DNA of 64,000 nt, taken from Soonwooa sp023440705. GTDB taxonomy: Bacteria > Bacteroidota > Bacteroidia > Flavobacteriales > Weeksellaceae. The position numbers and the translations under genes are program-made. The notes below the pieces were generated by a model. That model saw nothing but the letters and a program-made list of their open reading frames with translations, searched no databases and was not told the DNA's origin. This document shows, in pieces, positions 26,887-34,011 of the stretch; the stretch's first letter is position 1; each line of letters opens with the position of its first letter. The stretch covers positions 26,148 to 90,147 of the forward strand of contig JAEXRP010000110.1 of NCBI GenBank assembly GCA_023440705.1, in the 5' to 3' direction.

Positions 26887-28245
26887 CTAAAATGTAAGTC
26901 GGAATAGATTTTCGTTTTCGGATTTTGCGATGTAAGAAATATCGGCGTTATGATATTCCAGAATTCGTTTAGTAATGCGAAGTCCAAGTCCAGAGCCAGA
27001 TTTGTTTTGCGTATTGTCGCCTCGCATAAAAGCTTCATACAATCGAGATTGTTCTTCTTCGCTAAGCGTTTTTCCTTTAGAACAAACATCTACAACCAAA
27101 TGATTATCGATTTGCAAAATGTCCACACTAGCTTTTTGATCTTCGGAATAGATGGCTGCGTTTTTCAATAAATTAATAAAAACGATTTCTAAAAGCGACT
27201 TAACACCACGAAGTTCTAAAATATCGAGATCGTCGATACTATCCAAGATTTCGAAATCCATCTGCAATTCTGGAAAGTTACTTTCAACATTGGCAAAAGC
27301 ATCAAACACGACTTCATCAATTCTCACAAGTTCGAAAATACTTCGGATGTTTTCTTTATCAAATTTAGTTAATAGCAAGAGCGAATTCGTCAAATCTGAC
27401 AATTGATGGACGTCGGTGTGCATCCTCTTTAACGAAGCTAAAACCTCATCATCATGTTTTTGAAGCTTTATTAAATTCTCCAACTGGAAAGACATCCTCG
27501 TCAACGGCGTTCTGATCTCGTGCGATGCACTTGCCGTAAAATCTCTTTGAGATTGGAACACATCGTTAAGTCGTTTAATCATCGTATTAAAAGACCTTGT
27601 CAATACACTTATTTCGTCTTTATAATTCTGCTCTGGGATTTGATTGGTTAATTTGTGCGCCGTAATATCCGAAACTTGAGCGTTAAGTTCTTCGAGCGGT
27701 TTCAAAAACTTCCCAACGATATTGTAGCAAAACAGCCAAAGAATAAGCAAACTAACTGCGTAGGAAAATATTAAAAGATATTTAAGAAACAACAATTTGG
27801 AGTTACCATTAACATCAACCGCAGTTGTTAAAATGTAATATTTGGTGTTATTAATCTCACGAAGCGCCGCGTAGATTTCGGGCGAAGCACTTTCGTCATA
27901 GATAATTTTCTTCTTTTCTAGATCATCCAAAATCCGACTATCCCAACTCACCTTCCGATCTTTAATCGTGCTGTAGATTAGTTCTCTTTTAGCATTAAAA
28001 ATAAGAATCTGCTCATTAAGCAACACATTATCTGAGTTTTCATCAAAAAACAAAGGCGCTTCTTCCTCAAAGTTTTTAGACTTTTCGATAAAAGTAATTG
28101 TAAAATCAAGTCGCTTTCTGAATCGTTCTTTAAATTCTTCTTTTCTAAAACCATTAAAAAGAATATAAATAACAATCATCACCAACCCAAACAAAATTGA
28201 AAAGGCGATACTTAGATTAAGCGCTATCTTCCGTTTTAGAGTCAT
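26887..28245 (-). CDS. Sensor histidine kinase of the efflux island
   Basis: 452 aa, inner-membrane sensor. TM1 at about 8-31, periplasmic sensor about 32-155, TM2 about 156-176, HAMP, HisKA with SHEIRTPLTR (His242), N-box LLKNAAIYS, G-box GSGLGLRITKR. Its ATG directly abuts the response-regulator stop. Position upstream of the RND genes suggests it senses periplasmic metal and controls them, as CusS/CzcS do; the signal is not readable from sequence. Confidence 0.93.
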   Translation of the reverse strand: MTLKRKIALNLSIAFSILFGLVMIVIYILFNGFRKEEFKERFRKRLDFTITFIEKSKNFEEEAPLFFDENSDNVLLNEQILIFNAKRELIYSTIKDRKVSWDSRILDDLEKKKIIYDESASPEIYAALREINNTKYYILTTAVDVNGNSKLLFLKYLLIFSYAVSLLILWLFCYNIVGKFLKPLEELNAQVSDITAHKLTNQIPEQNYKDEISVLTRSFNTMIKRLNDVFQSQRDFTASASHEIRTPLTRMSFQLENLIKLQKHDDEVLASLKRMHTDVHQLSDLTNSLLLLTKFDKENIRSIFELVRIDEVVFDAFANVESNFPELQMDFEILDSIDDLDILELRGVKSLLEIVFINLLKNAAIYSEDQKASVDILQIDNHLVVDVCSKGKTLSEEEQSRLYEAFMRGDNTQNKSGSGLGLRITKRILEYHNADISYIAKSENENLFRLTF

Positions 28246-28929
28246 CTATTGTACAAGGCTCAGATAATAGCCAAAGCCAGAACGCGTATGGATCAACTTA
28301 ACAGGGAAATCCTTATCGATTTTCTTTCTTAAAAAATTAATGTAAACTTCTACCGTATTGGTATTAGTACTAAAATTATGTTCCCACACTTGTTCAGTTA
28401 TCTGCTGCTTAGACACTGTGCGACCTTGCGCTTCTGCTAAGAAAACCAAAAGTAGAAATTCTTTAACCGTTAAGTTAATTTCTTGATTTCCGCGAAAAGC
28501 TTTGTGATCTGCTTTGCTAATCTTAAGATCACCAATTATGATGACATCTTCAGAAGGTGTATCCGTAGACACTTTTCTACGCAACAAAGAGTTAATGCGC
28601 AGTAACAATTCTTCAAACTGAAAAGGCTTAACTAGATAATCATCTGCCAAACGACTGTAAGCATCTTTTTTATCGGATAAATCCCCGTAAGCAGACAAGA
28701 TAATGATAGGCGTTGTTTTATCGTAAGAACGTATCGTTTCGCAGACTTCTAGCCCGTTAATCTTAGGAACATTAATATCTAGAAGAAAAAAATCATAATG
28801 CTGCATTTTGGCTTGACTTAAAAAAGCTTCGCCATCATAAACCTTATCACAAGTAAAATCATTAGCAGTCAAAAACTTGCAAAGTTCTTCTGATAACACC
28901 AAGTCGTCTTCGAGAATTAATACCTTCAT
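28246..28929 (-). CDS. OmpR-family response regulator of the efflux island
   Basis: 227 aa from the ATG at 28929 (MKVLILEDDLVLSEEL); a longer open frame upstream adds 68 residues of non-receiver sequence and is rejected. Receiver residues Asp8, Asp9, phospho-acceptor Asp51 and Lys101 are present. The C-terminal winged helix ends in TVEVYINFLRKKIDKDF and RSGFGYYL. It partners the adjacent kinase. Two 9-bp direct repeats with 11-bp period lie upstream and may be its binding site. Confidence 0.94.
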   Translation of the reverse strand: MKVLILEDDLVLSEELCKFLTANDFTCDKVYDGEAFLSQAKMQHYDFFLLDINVPKINGLEVCETIRSYDKTTPIIILSAYGDLSDKKDAYSRLADDYLVKPFQFEELLLRINSLLRRKVSTDTPSEDVIIIGDLKISKADHKAFRGNQEINLTVKEFLLLVFLAEAQGRTVSKQQITEQVWEHNFSTNTNTVEVYINFLRKKIDKDFPVKLIHTRSGFGYYLSLVQ

Positions 28930-28966
28930 CCGAAAAATTTTTCTGAAAATTAACGAAAAATAAAGA

Positions 28967-29000
28967 CATAAAAAAAATCCCAGTATTATTTTAGGATTTT
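28967..29000 (-). terminator. Probable terminator between DUF4468 gene and regulator gene
   Basis: Minus strand AAAATCC, 12-nt loop, GGATTTTTTT. The stem is short (about 7 bp). Confidence 0.5.
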
Positions 29001-29053
29001 GATTGATTAAATCTTCACTAAAACGCAAACCTTTTTTAAAATTTTTGTAATAG

Positions 29054-29073
29054 TGTGAAAATACTGTGAAAAT
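29054..29073 (-). promoter_or_regulatory. Direct repeat upstream of the response-regulator gene
   Basis: ATTTTCACA occurs twice with an 11-bp period on the minus strand, about 125 bp before the regulator ATG. OmpR-family regulators often bind direct half-sites one helical turn apart. Binding is inference. Confidence 0.4.
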
Positions 29074-29077
29074 TGGG

Positions 29078-29630
29078 CTACCAATTGTCGTTTTTTTCAA
29101 TTCCTTTTTCAATATAATTTGACAAATCTTCATTCATAGAATTATAGTATTTTGGAACAAGCCTAAATAATTTTTCGACTGATGATCTAACCGATTTATC
29201 TTTTTTATAATACGTCTTATCTTTGAAATCTATTTCCATATATTCAACCCCACCACCAAATCTTGGAACCAACATTGATGTACTTAAAACATCAAATTTA
29301 TATCTGCCATCTTTAAATGATAATTCAACCACCGACTTAACTGTATAACCTTTGAAAAACATATTATCCTTTTCATTTTGAGAGAAAAAATTTTTCTCGA
29401 CTGTTTCAAATCTTATGTAGTCGTTAACGATATCTCCTTTAGTTACAAAGTCTGGATTTTTAAAAGTTCTTTCAATCCACTCTTTTGTTTTACTATAAAT
29501 TTCGCTTTGTTTTTTTTTCCGCAACATTTGTAACCACAAAATCTGTCAATCCTTCATCTTGGTTAATTGTAAATTGCCCAAAGACAAAACCCGACACGAT
29601 CATTAATGTAAATAGTAGATGTTTTTTCAT
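29078..29630 (-). pseudogene. DUF4468-like secreted protein, frameshifted at an A9 run
   Basis: From an ATG at 29630 the frame gives a clear signal peptide (MKKHLLFTLMIVSGFVFGQ) and then LTDFVVTNVAEKK before a quick stop. Skipping one A of the nine-A run (29510-29518 on the plus strand as T) joins it to the downstream frame, EKKQSEIYSKTKEWIERTF, which runs on to 29078 with the features of DUF4468 (KTKEWI start, YMEIDFKDKTYY). The restored product is about 183 aa. Either a true frameshift, a sequencing error in a homopolymer, or transcriptional slippage. The function of the family is unknown; probably periplasmic or outer-membrane associated. Confidence 0.75.
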
Positions 29631-29840
29631 ATAATTTAGATTGTTTGCAAGTATGATTTTAAGTTTGACTCATAATTTCTAATTTCTTTTCTACCCTTAG
29701 TTTATGAAAGATCAATTTAATTATCATTTATTAGAAGGTGTATTAAATTAGTGTCTGTAAATTGTCCATAGAACTTGTTTATCTCAAATTCTTTTTAGCT
29801 ATTTACAATTTTAAAATAAAAAACAAATGGTATAAGAAAC

Positions 29841-29866
29841 AAAAAAAACCGCTAGAAAAGCGGTTT
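29841..29866 (-). terminator. Intrinsic terminator of the tRNA cluster
   Basis: Minus strand AAACCGCTTTTCTAGCGGTTT followed by a T8 run, 9 bp past tRNA-Thr(GGT). Confidence 0.85.
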
Positions 29867-29874
29867 GTACAGAG

Positions 29875-29946
29875 AGCCAACAATGAGATTTGAACTCACG
29901 ACCTCTTCCTTACCAAGGAAGCGCTCTACCCCTGAGCTATGTCGGC
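29875..29946 (-). tRNA. tRNA-Thr (GGT)
   Basis: Acceptor GCCGACA/TGTTGGC, anticodon stem CTTCC/GGAAG with loop TTGGTAA, T-loop TTCAAAT. Last of four tRNA genes read on the minus strand. CCA not encoded. Confidence 0.96.
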
Positions 29947-29994
29947 TTGGATAAAAAAAAATCACATTCCAGAAGAGGTTTGTGATTTTAGTTG

Positions 29995-30067
29995 AGCGGA
30001 AGACGGGGGTCGAACCCGCGACATTCAGCTTGGAAGGCTGACGCTCTACCAACTGAGCTACTTCCGC
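29995..30067 (-). tRNA. tRNA-Gly (TCC)
   Basis: Acceptor GCGGAAG/CTTCCGC, anticodon stem TCAGC/GCTGA with loop CTTCCAA, T-loop TTCGACC. CCA not encoded. Confidence 0.96.
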
Positions 30068-30144
30068 AATTTTGTTTCCAAAAATGTTGGTAACGGGAGC
30101 AAATTTAAAAATTAAATTTTGAATTTGCAAAATTAAAAAAAACG

Positions 30145-30225
30145 TGGGGAGAGCAGGATTCGAACCTGCGAAGCCGAAGCAACTGAGTTACAGTCAGTCC
30201 CATTTGACCGCTCTGGAATCTCCCC
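30145..30225 (-). tRNA. tRNA-Tyr (GTA)
   Basis: Acceptor GGGGAGA/TCTCCCC, anticodon stem ACTGA/TCAGT with loop CTGTAAC, and the long variable arm with a GCTTCGGC core expected for tRNA-Tyr. 81 nt. Confidence 0.96.
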
Positions 30226-30239
30226 AGTATTTTTAATAG

Positions 30240-30313
30240 AGCCTCCAGAGGGATTCGAACCCACGACCCCGAGATTACAAATCACGTGCTCTGGCCAACT
30301 GAGCTATGGAGGC
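30240..30313 (-). tRNA. tRNA-Thr (TGT)
   Basis: Acceptor GCCTCCA/TGGAGGC, anticodon loop TTTGTAA. The anticodon stem (CGTGA/TCTCG) and T-stem (GTGGG/CCCTC) each hold one T-T mismatch, which is unusual but leaves the cloverleaf intact. First of the cluster Thr-Tyr-Gly-Thr, the same order as thrU-tyrU-glyT-thrT of E. coli. Confidence 0.93.
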
Positions 30314-30357
30314 ATTTTATATTTAAGAACTCTTATCTTGCTTTGGTTAAGCGGTTG

Positions 30358-30388
30358 CAAATATAAAACTTATTTTCTTATTTCCAAA
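30358..30388 (-). promoter_or_regulatory. Promoter of the tRNA cluster
   Basis: Minus strand TTTG (30385-30388), 19-nt spacer, TATATTTG (30358-30365), about 45 bp before tRNA-Thr(TGT). Full match to the Bacteroidota consensus. Confidence 0.75.
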
Positions 30389-30489
30389 AACTTTTTCAAG
30401 TTTTTTTTAATTTTTATTTTTTTGTGACTTTTAGCAAAGCCTTATAAAAACTGAGGATTTCAAAAAACTTTCGTTCTGTTTTGCGAGTG

Positions 30490-30522
30490 CAAATATAACG
30501 TAGTTTTATTGAAATCCCCAAA
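30490..30522 (-). promoter_or_regulatory. Second, upstream promoter of the tRNA cluster
   Basis: Minus strand TTTG (30519-30522), 21-nt spacer, TATATTTG (30490-30497), with the same -7 box as the proximal promoter 132 bp downstream. Tandem promoters would suit a highly expressed stable-RNA operon. Confidence 0.6.
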
Positions 30523-30551
30523 TTTTTTATGAAGTTTTTTCAAACTTTTTT

Positions 30552-30842
30552 CTAAGCCATTTCTTTTCTCTTGATTAACAATTTCTTAGCGGTGTCCGCA
30601 CAAAGATCAAGACTTTCTTCAAAGCTAGCGCAAGTCTTCTTAACAACGATATCGTCGCCAGGGATTTTTACGATAAGCTCGGTAGTTTTGTTTTCTTTGT
30701 CCGAAGTATTTTCTACTTTTAAAAATACTTGACACTCGACAATTTTGTCATAAAACGTATCTAATTTGTTTAATTTGTTTTCAATTCTTTCTTCTAATGG
30801 TTCGTGAGGTGTCAACCCCATTGCCTGAACTGTGATTTTCAT
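30552..30842 (-). CDS. raiA: Ribosome hibernation factor, short HPF/RaiA family
   Basis: 96 aa, the short form of the family. MKITVQAMGLTPHEPLEERIENKLNKLDTF-type start (split here at position 20 of the motif), basic C-terminal helix LCADTAKKLLIKRKEMA. Such proteins bind the 30S decoding region and keep idle ribosomes inactive. It follows xerC by 57 bp on the same strand and precedes the tRNA cluster, an order common in Bacteroidota. Confidence 0.9.
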   Translation of the reverse strand: MKITVQAMGLTPHEPLEERIENKLNKLDTFYDKIVECQVFLKVENTSDKENKTTELIVKIPGDDIVVKKTCASFEESLDLCADTAKKLLIKRKEMA

Positions 30843-30899
30843 AACAACATTTTTTTTTGAAAATTAATATTATGGATGTGATGGTGTATCACATTCTTC

Positions 30900-31781
30900 C
30901 TATTTCTTTAGCGCTCTTGGGTGCGCTTTGTTAAAGACCTTCTTCAATTCTTCTATATTAGCTTCGGTATAGACTTGTGTTGAGGCTAAACTGGAATGTC
31001 CCAAGATTTTTTTTACTTTAGAAATTTCGGCGCCGTTGTTCAAAACATGTGTAGCAAAGCTATGTCTAAGAATATGCGGACTTCTCTTTTCTTTAGTAGT
31101 AACAAGACTAAGGTACTTATTTACCACCGAATAAACAAATCTTTCACCGAGTTTTTTGCCCTTTTTGTTAACAAAAAAATAAGTTTTATTTTCTTCATCA
31201 GGACGACGTACTTCGGCATAGTTTTGGAGGTCACGATGCAATCTTTCTGAAATCGGAACTACACGTTGCTTATTTCCTTTACCGATAATCTTAAATTCGG
31301 ATTTGCTGAAGTCAACATTTTCAAAAAGGAGATTACAAAGTTCTGCCTTTCTCATCCCCGTTTGATACAAAGTCTCGATAATCAATTTTTCTAACAAAGA
31401 CATGGCTGACTTATTTTCGGTCTTCTCCTGCAACATAGTCATCTCGTCTTGAGAAAAGGCTTGTTGCTTTTCTGCATAAAACTTGAGTGACGAGATACTT
31501 TCCATTGGAGAAACTGTAATCTCGCCAATTCTGAGTAAATAAACATAAAAACCACGTAAGGACGACAGCTTCCGGTTGATACTTCGTTTGCTAAGCTTAT
31601 TCTCGCTAAGCTGTACTATAAAATTACGAATAACCTTCTTGTTAACGCCACGAAGATCTGCGGTGGCTTCGGTTTCTAAAACAAAGGAAGCAAAGTCTTC
31701 TAAGTCTTTTTGATAAGATGTTATGGTATGTACGGAATATCGTTTTTCGATACGGATATAATCCAAGAATTTTTCTAACAT
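30900..31781 (-). CDS. xerC: Tyrosine recombinase XerC/XerD type
   Basis: 293 aa. N-terminal SAM-like DNA-binding domain (residues 1-85) and catalytic domain with all active residues: Arg144 (TGMRKAEL), Lys168 (GKGNKQR), His236 and Arg239 (HILRH), His262 (LGHSS) and Tyr271. Cytoplasmic; resolves chromosome dimers at dif or acts in site-specific recombination. Its place between rpsU and raiA is a stable Bacteroidota arrangement, so it is a housekeeping gene and not the mark of an integrated element. Confidence 0.93.
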   Translation of the reverse strand: MLEKFLDYIRIEKRYSVHTITSYQKDLEDFASFVLETEATADLRGVNKKVIRNFIVQLSENKLSKRSINRKLSSLRGFYVYLLRIGEITVSPMESISSLKFYAEKQQAFSQDEMTMLQEKTENKSAMSLLEKLIIETLYQTGMRKAELCNLLFENVDFSKSEFKIIGKGNKQRVVPISERLHRDLQNYAEVRRPDEENKTYFFVNKKGKKLGERFVYSVVNKYLSLVTTKEKRSPHILRHSFATHVLNNGAEISKVKKILGHSSLASTQVYTEANIEELKKVFNKAHPRALKK

Positions 31782-31805
31782 CGACAGAATGGGTTAGGTA
31801 TAAAA

Positions 31806-31844
31806 CAAAAAATCACTCTCAAATATACGAATTTGAGAGTGATT
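31806..31844 (-). terminator. Intrinsic terminator of rpsU
   Basis: Perfect 14-bp stem AATCACTCTCAAAT / ATTTGAGAGTGATT followed on the minus strand by TTTTGTTTT, in the rpsU-xerC gap. Confidence 0.85.
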
Positions 31845-31867
31845 GTATGATTAGCTAAAAAGAATAA

Positions 31868-32065
31868 TTAAGCTTGTTCTTCTTTGCTTTGTAGTCTTTG
31901 TTTATGAGCTGCTTTTGCTAAAGCTTGTCTGTTAGTTACAGAAGGCTTGATAAATTGTTGTCTTGATCTTAATTTACGAACAACACCTGTTTTATCAAAT
32001 TTTCTTTTGTACTTTTTTAAAGCTCTGTCGATAGACTCTCCGTCTTTTACTGGAATTATTAACAT
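31868..32065 (-). CDS. rpsU: Ribosomal protein bS21
   Basis: 65 aa, basic. Start MLIIPVKDGESIDRALKKYK and the body KFDKTGVVRKLRSRQQFIKPS are typical. Part of the 30S platform near the 3' end of 16S rRNA; in Bacteroidota bS21 helps hide the anti-Shine-Dalgarno region, which fits the lack of SD sites in this window. Own promoter and terminator. Confidence 0.97.
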   Translation of the reverse strand: MLIIPVKDGESIDRALKKYKRKFDKTGVVRKLRSRQQFIKPSVTNRQALAKAAHKQRLQSKEEQA

Positions 32066-32088
32066 ATTTTACATCTCATTTTGAGTTG

Positions 32089-32119
32089 CAAAAATAGAAC
32101 TATTTTTTGAATCTGCAAA
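32089..32119 (-). promoter_or_regulatory. Promoter of rpsU
   Basis: Minus strand TTTG (32116-32119), 19-nt spacer, TATTTTTG (32089-32096), 24 bp before the rpsU ATG. Confidence 0.78.
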
Positions 32120-32157
32120 TTTTATTTTCTTTTTTGAAGATTTTTTATCAAATCCAC

Positions 32158-32333
32158 GGATCTCGCGTGAGCGATGTTAGCGGAAATCCTTTGGCTTGGC
32201 GCGAGGCGGCGGAGCGTAGCGGAGCCGTCCGAGCGTCAAGCTAAAGATTGTAGCGGACGTAGCGACCCAAGCGAGGAACTGGAGGTGCGCAGCGAAGCAA
32301 GCACCAAAAGTTACCGAGCGAAGGGACACGCCA
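32158..32333. repeat. GC-rich, strongly folded intergenic repeat element
   Basis: A GC-rich block in an AT-rich gap. AATC-c-TTTGGCTTGGCGC (32185-32202) pairs with GCGTCAAGCTAAAGATT (32233-32249), about 17 bp with two G-T pairs and one bulge. Inside, GGCGGC pairs with GCCGTC. Around it run purine-rich AGCG/GAGCG words. It ends in GGACACGCC right at the pdhB terminator. I recall similar TTAGCGGAAATCC...AAAGATTGTAGCGGA frames in flavobacterial intergenic DNA, but could not search. The open frame across it is not coding-like. Confidence 0.65.
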
Positions 32334-32363
32334 TAAAAAAACTCCCAACAGAATCGGGAGTTA
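32334..32363 (-). terminator. Intrinsic terminator of pdhB
   Basis: Minus strand AACTCCCGATT, loop, GGGAGTTTTTTT. It directly adjoins the GC-rich element. Confidence 0.85.
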
Positions 32364-32368
32364 ATTGT

Positions 32369-33352
32369 TTATGCTTTGATGTACATTGCTTTTTTGATTT
32401 CAGCTTTTACAGTTTCTAGTTTCGGGAACCATTCTGCAAATAATGCTGCTGAATATGGTGCTGGCGCATCTGGCGTTGTAATTCTCTTAATTGGTGCATC
32501 CAAATAATCGAAAGCCTTTTGCTGAACCATATAAGTAATTTCTGAAGCCACTGATCCAAACGGCCAAGCTTCTTCTAAAATCACCAATCTGTTTGTCTTT
32601 TTAACCGAAGCCAAAACAGTGTCGTAATCTAATGGTCTAACTGTTCTAAGGTCGATAACCTCAACCGAAATACCTTCTTTTTCTAAATCTGCAGCAGCTT
32701 GCATTGCCAACTTCATGATTTTACCGAAAGAAACTAAAGTCACGTCTTTACCTTCTTTTTTGATATCGGCTTTCCCAATTGGGATGTAATATTCTTCTTC
32801 TGGAATCTCCATCTTGTCGCCATACATCTGCTCTGACTCCATGAAAATAACTGGATCGTTATCCTGAATTGCTGTTTTCAAAAGTCCTTTCGCATCGTAA
32901 GGGTTAGATGGTACAATTACCTTAAGTCCTGGACAGTTAGCATACCAACTTTCGAAAGCTTGCGAGTGCGTCGCCCCCAACTGACCTGCCGAAGCTGTTG
33001 GTCCCCGGAAAACGATTGGCACATTCCATTGTCCACCACTCATCTGGAACATTTTTGCAGCGTTGTTGATGATCTGGTCTATAGCAACCATCGAGAAGTT
33101 AAAGGTCATGAATTCTACGATCGGGCGATTCCCATTCATAGCTGATCCAACTGCGATACCAGAAAAACCTAGTTCTGCGATTGGTGCATCGATGATTCTT
33201 TTAGCTCCAAATTCGTCCAACATACCTTTAGAAGCTTTGTAAGCTCCATTATATTCTGCAACCTCCTCTCCTACTAAGTATATGGATTCGTCCTTGCGCA
33301 TCTCCTCGCTCATAGCTTGAGCAATGACTTCACGAAAAGTATATTCTTTCAT
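32369..33352 (-). CDS. pdhB: Pyruvate dehydrogenase E1 component beta subunit
   Basis: 327 aa. Transketolase-like pyrimidine-binding domain (GEEVAEYNGAYKASKGM, IDAPIAELGFSGIAVGSA, FMTFNFSMVAIDQIINNAAK) and the C-terminal domain (VEVIDLRTVRPLDYDTV, ILEEAWPFGSVASEI). With the alpha subunit it decarboxylates pyruvate using thiamine diphosphate. The alpha-subunit gene is not next to it; it stands alone with terminators on both sides. Expected length for the family. Confidence 0.94.
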   Translation of the reverse strand: MKEYTFREVIAQAMSEEMRKDESIYLVGEEVAEYNGAYKASKGMLDEFGAKRIIDAPIAELGFSGIAVGSAMNGNRPIVEFMTFNFSMVAIDQIINNAAKMFQMSGGQWNVPIVFRGPTASAGQLGATHSQAFESWYANCPGLKVIVPSNPYDAKGLLKTAIQDNDPVIFMESEQMYGDKMEIPEEEYYIPIGKADIKKEGKDVTLVSFGKIMKLAMQAAADLEKEGISVEVIDLRTVRPLDYDTVLASVKKTNRLVILEEAWPFGSVASEITYMVQQKAFDYLDAPIKRITTPDAPAPYSAALFAEWFPKLETVKAEIKKAMYIKA

Positions 33353-33406
33353 TTATTGAAAAATTTTAGACTACAAAAGTAAGATTTTTTTATTATTTGC
33401 ATAGCA

Positions 33407-33440
33407 TAAAAAAGCAAGCTCCTGAGAACTTGCTTTTTTT
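33407..33440. terminator. Bidirectional terminator between DUF2147 gene and pdhB
   Basis: AAAAAAGCAAG, loop, CTTGCTTTTTTT. For minus-strand reading it ends the DUF2147 gene; a -7-like TACTTTTG for pdhB is at 33374-33381. Confidence 0.8.
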
Positions 33441-33461
33441 GATATTAAATTTTAAATAATA

Positions 33462-33881
33462 TTAGTCTACTTTGTGCCAAGTTTGGGTTCTTCCGATAAG
33501 AGAGATTCCCATGTAACCTCTTACATTAAGCTTATCTCCATCTTTAGTAATTGTACACTTGTAAGTTTTACCGTTTTTAGGATCTGTGATTGTCCCACCA
33601 GTAAATTCGTTACCGTCTTTTGATAGTCCACGGATAACTTCCATACCCAAAATTGGTTTTCCTTTTCGGTCATCTTTACAACCTGTACAATTAGGATCTG
33701 TTGGCTTAATCAATAACTGAGCTACTTTTCCGTAATATTTACCATCTGATTTCTTAAAAATCTCAACATAAGATTTCGCTTTTCCTGTTTCGTCATCGAT
33801 GGTTTTCCATTTTCCTTCGATTTGAGCGAAAGACATTGCACTAATGAATATTGTTGCAAACGCAAGCATGTATTTTTTCAT
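33462..33881 (-). CDS. DUF2147 domain-containing secreted protein
   Basis: 139 aa. Signal peptide (MKKYMLAFATIFISAMSFAQ), then the DUF2147 pattern: IEGKWKTIDDETGKAKSYVEI, a Cys pair in CTGC, GGTITDPKNGKTYKC and the end RGYMGISLIGRTQTWHKV. Periplasmic or outer-membrane facing. Lipocalin-like beta-barrel folds are inferred for this family; the ligand is unknown. Monocistronic. Confidence 0.88.
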   Translation of the reverse strand: MKKYMLAFATIFISAMSFAQIEGKWKTIDDETGKAKSYVEIFKKSDGKYYGKVAQLLIKPTDPNCTGCKDDRKGKPILGMEVIRGLSKDGNEFTGGTITDPKNGKTYKCTITKDGDKLNVRGYMGISLIGRTQTWHKVD

Positions 33882-34011
33882 AATTTTAAATTTATTAACA
33901 ATGTTATGATATAAAGAACTTGTTAAAGTTAAATTAACATTCGATAAAAATAAATAAATATTCTATACCAACAAGTATTTTTCAATTAATGATTCAAAAA
34001 GTAATATGCAT

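Noticed and set aside
28930..29133. N-terminal extension of the efflux response regulator
   Set aside because: The 68 extra residues do not belong to a receiver domain, and the ATG at 28929 gives the exact family start.
29852..30130. 92-aa minus-strand ORF over the tRNA genes
   Set aside because: It reads through tRNA-Thr and tRNA-Gly sequences.
30900..31781. xerC as a sign of an integrated element next to the tRNA cluster
   Set aside because: rpsU-xerC-raiA-tRNA order is typical of the phylum, and no phage or plasmid genes are present.
32174..32419. 81-aa plus-strand ORF across the GC-rich element
   Set aside because: Composition follows the inverted-repeat element and it runs over the pdhB terminator; no protein family look.
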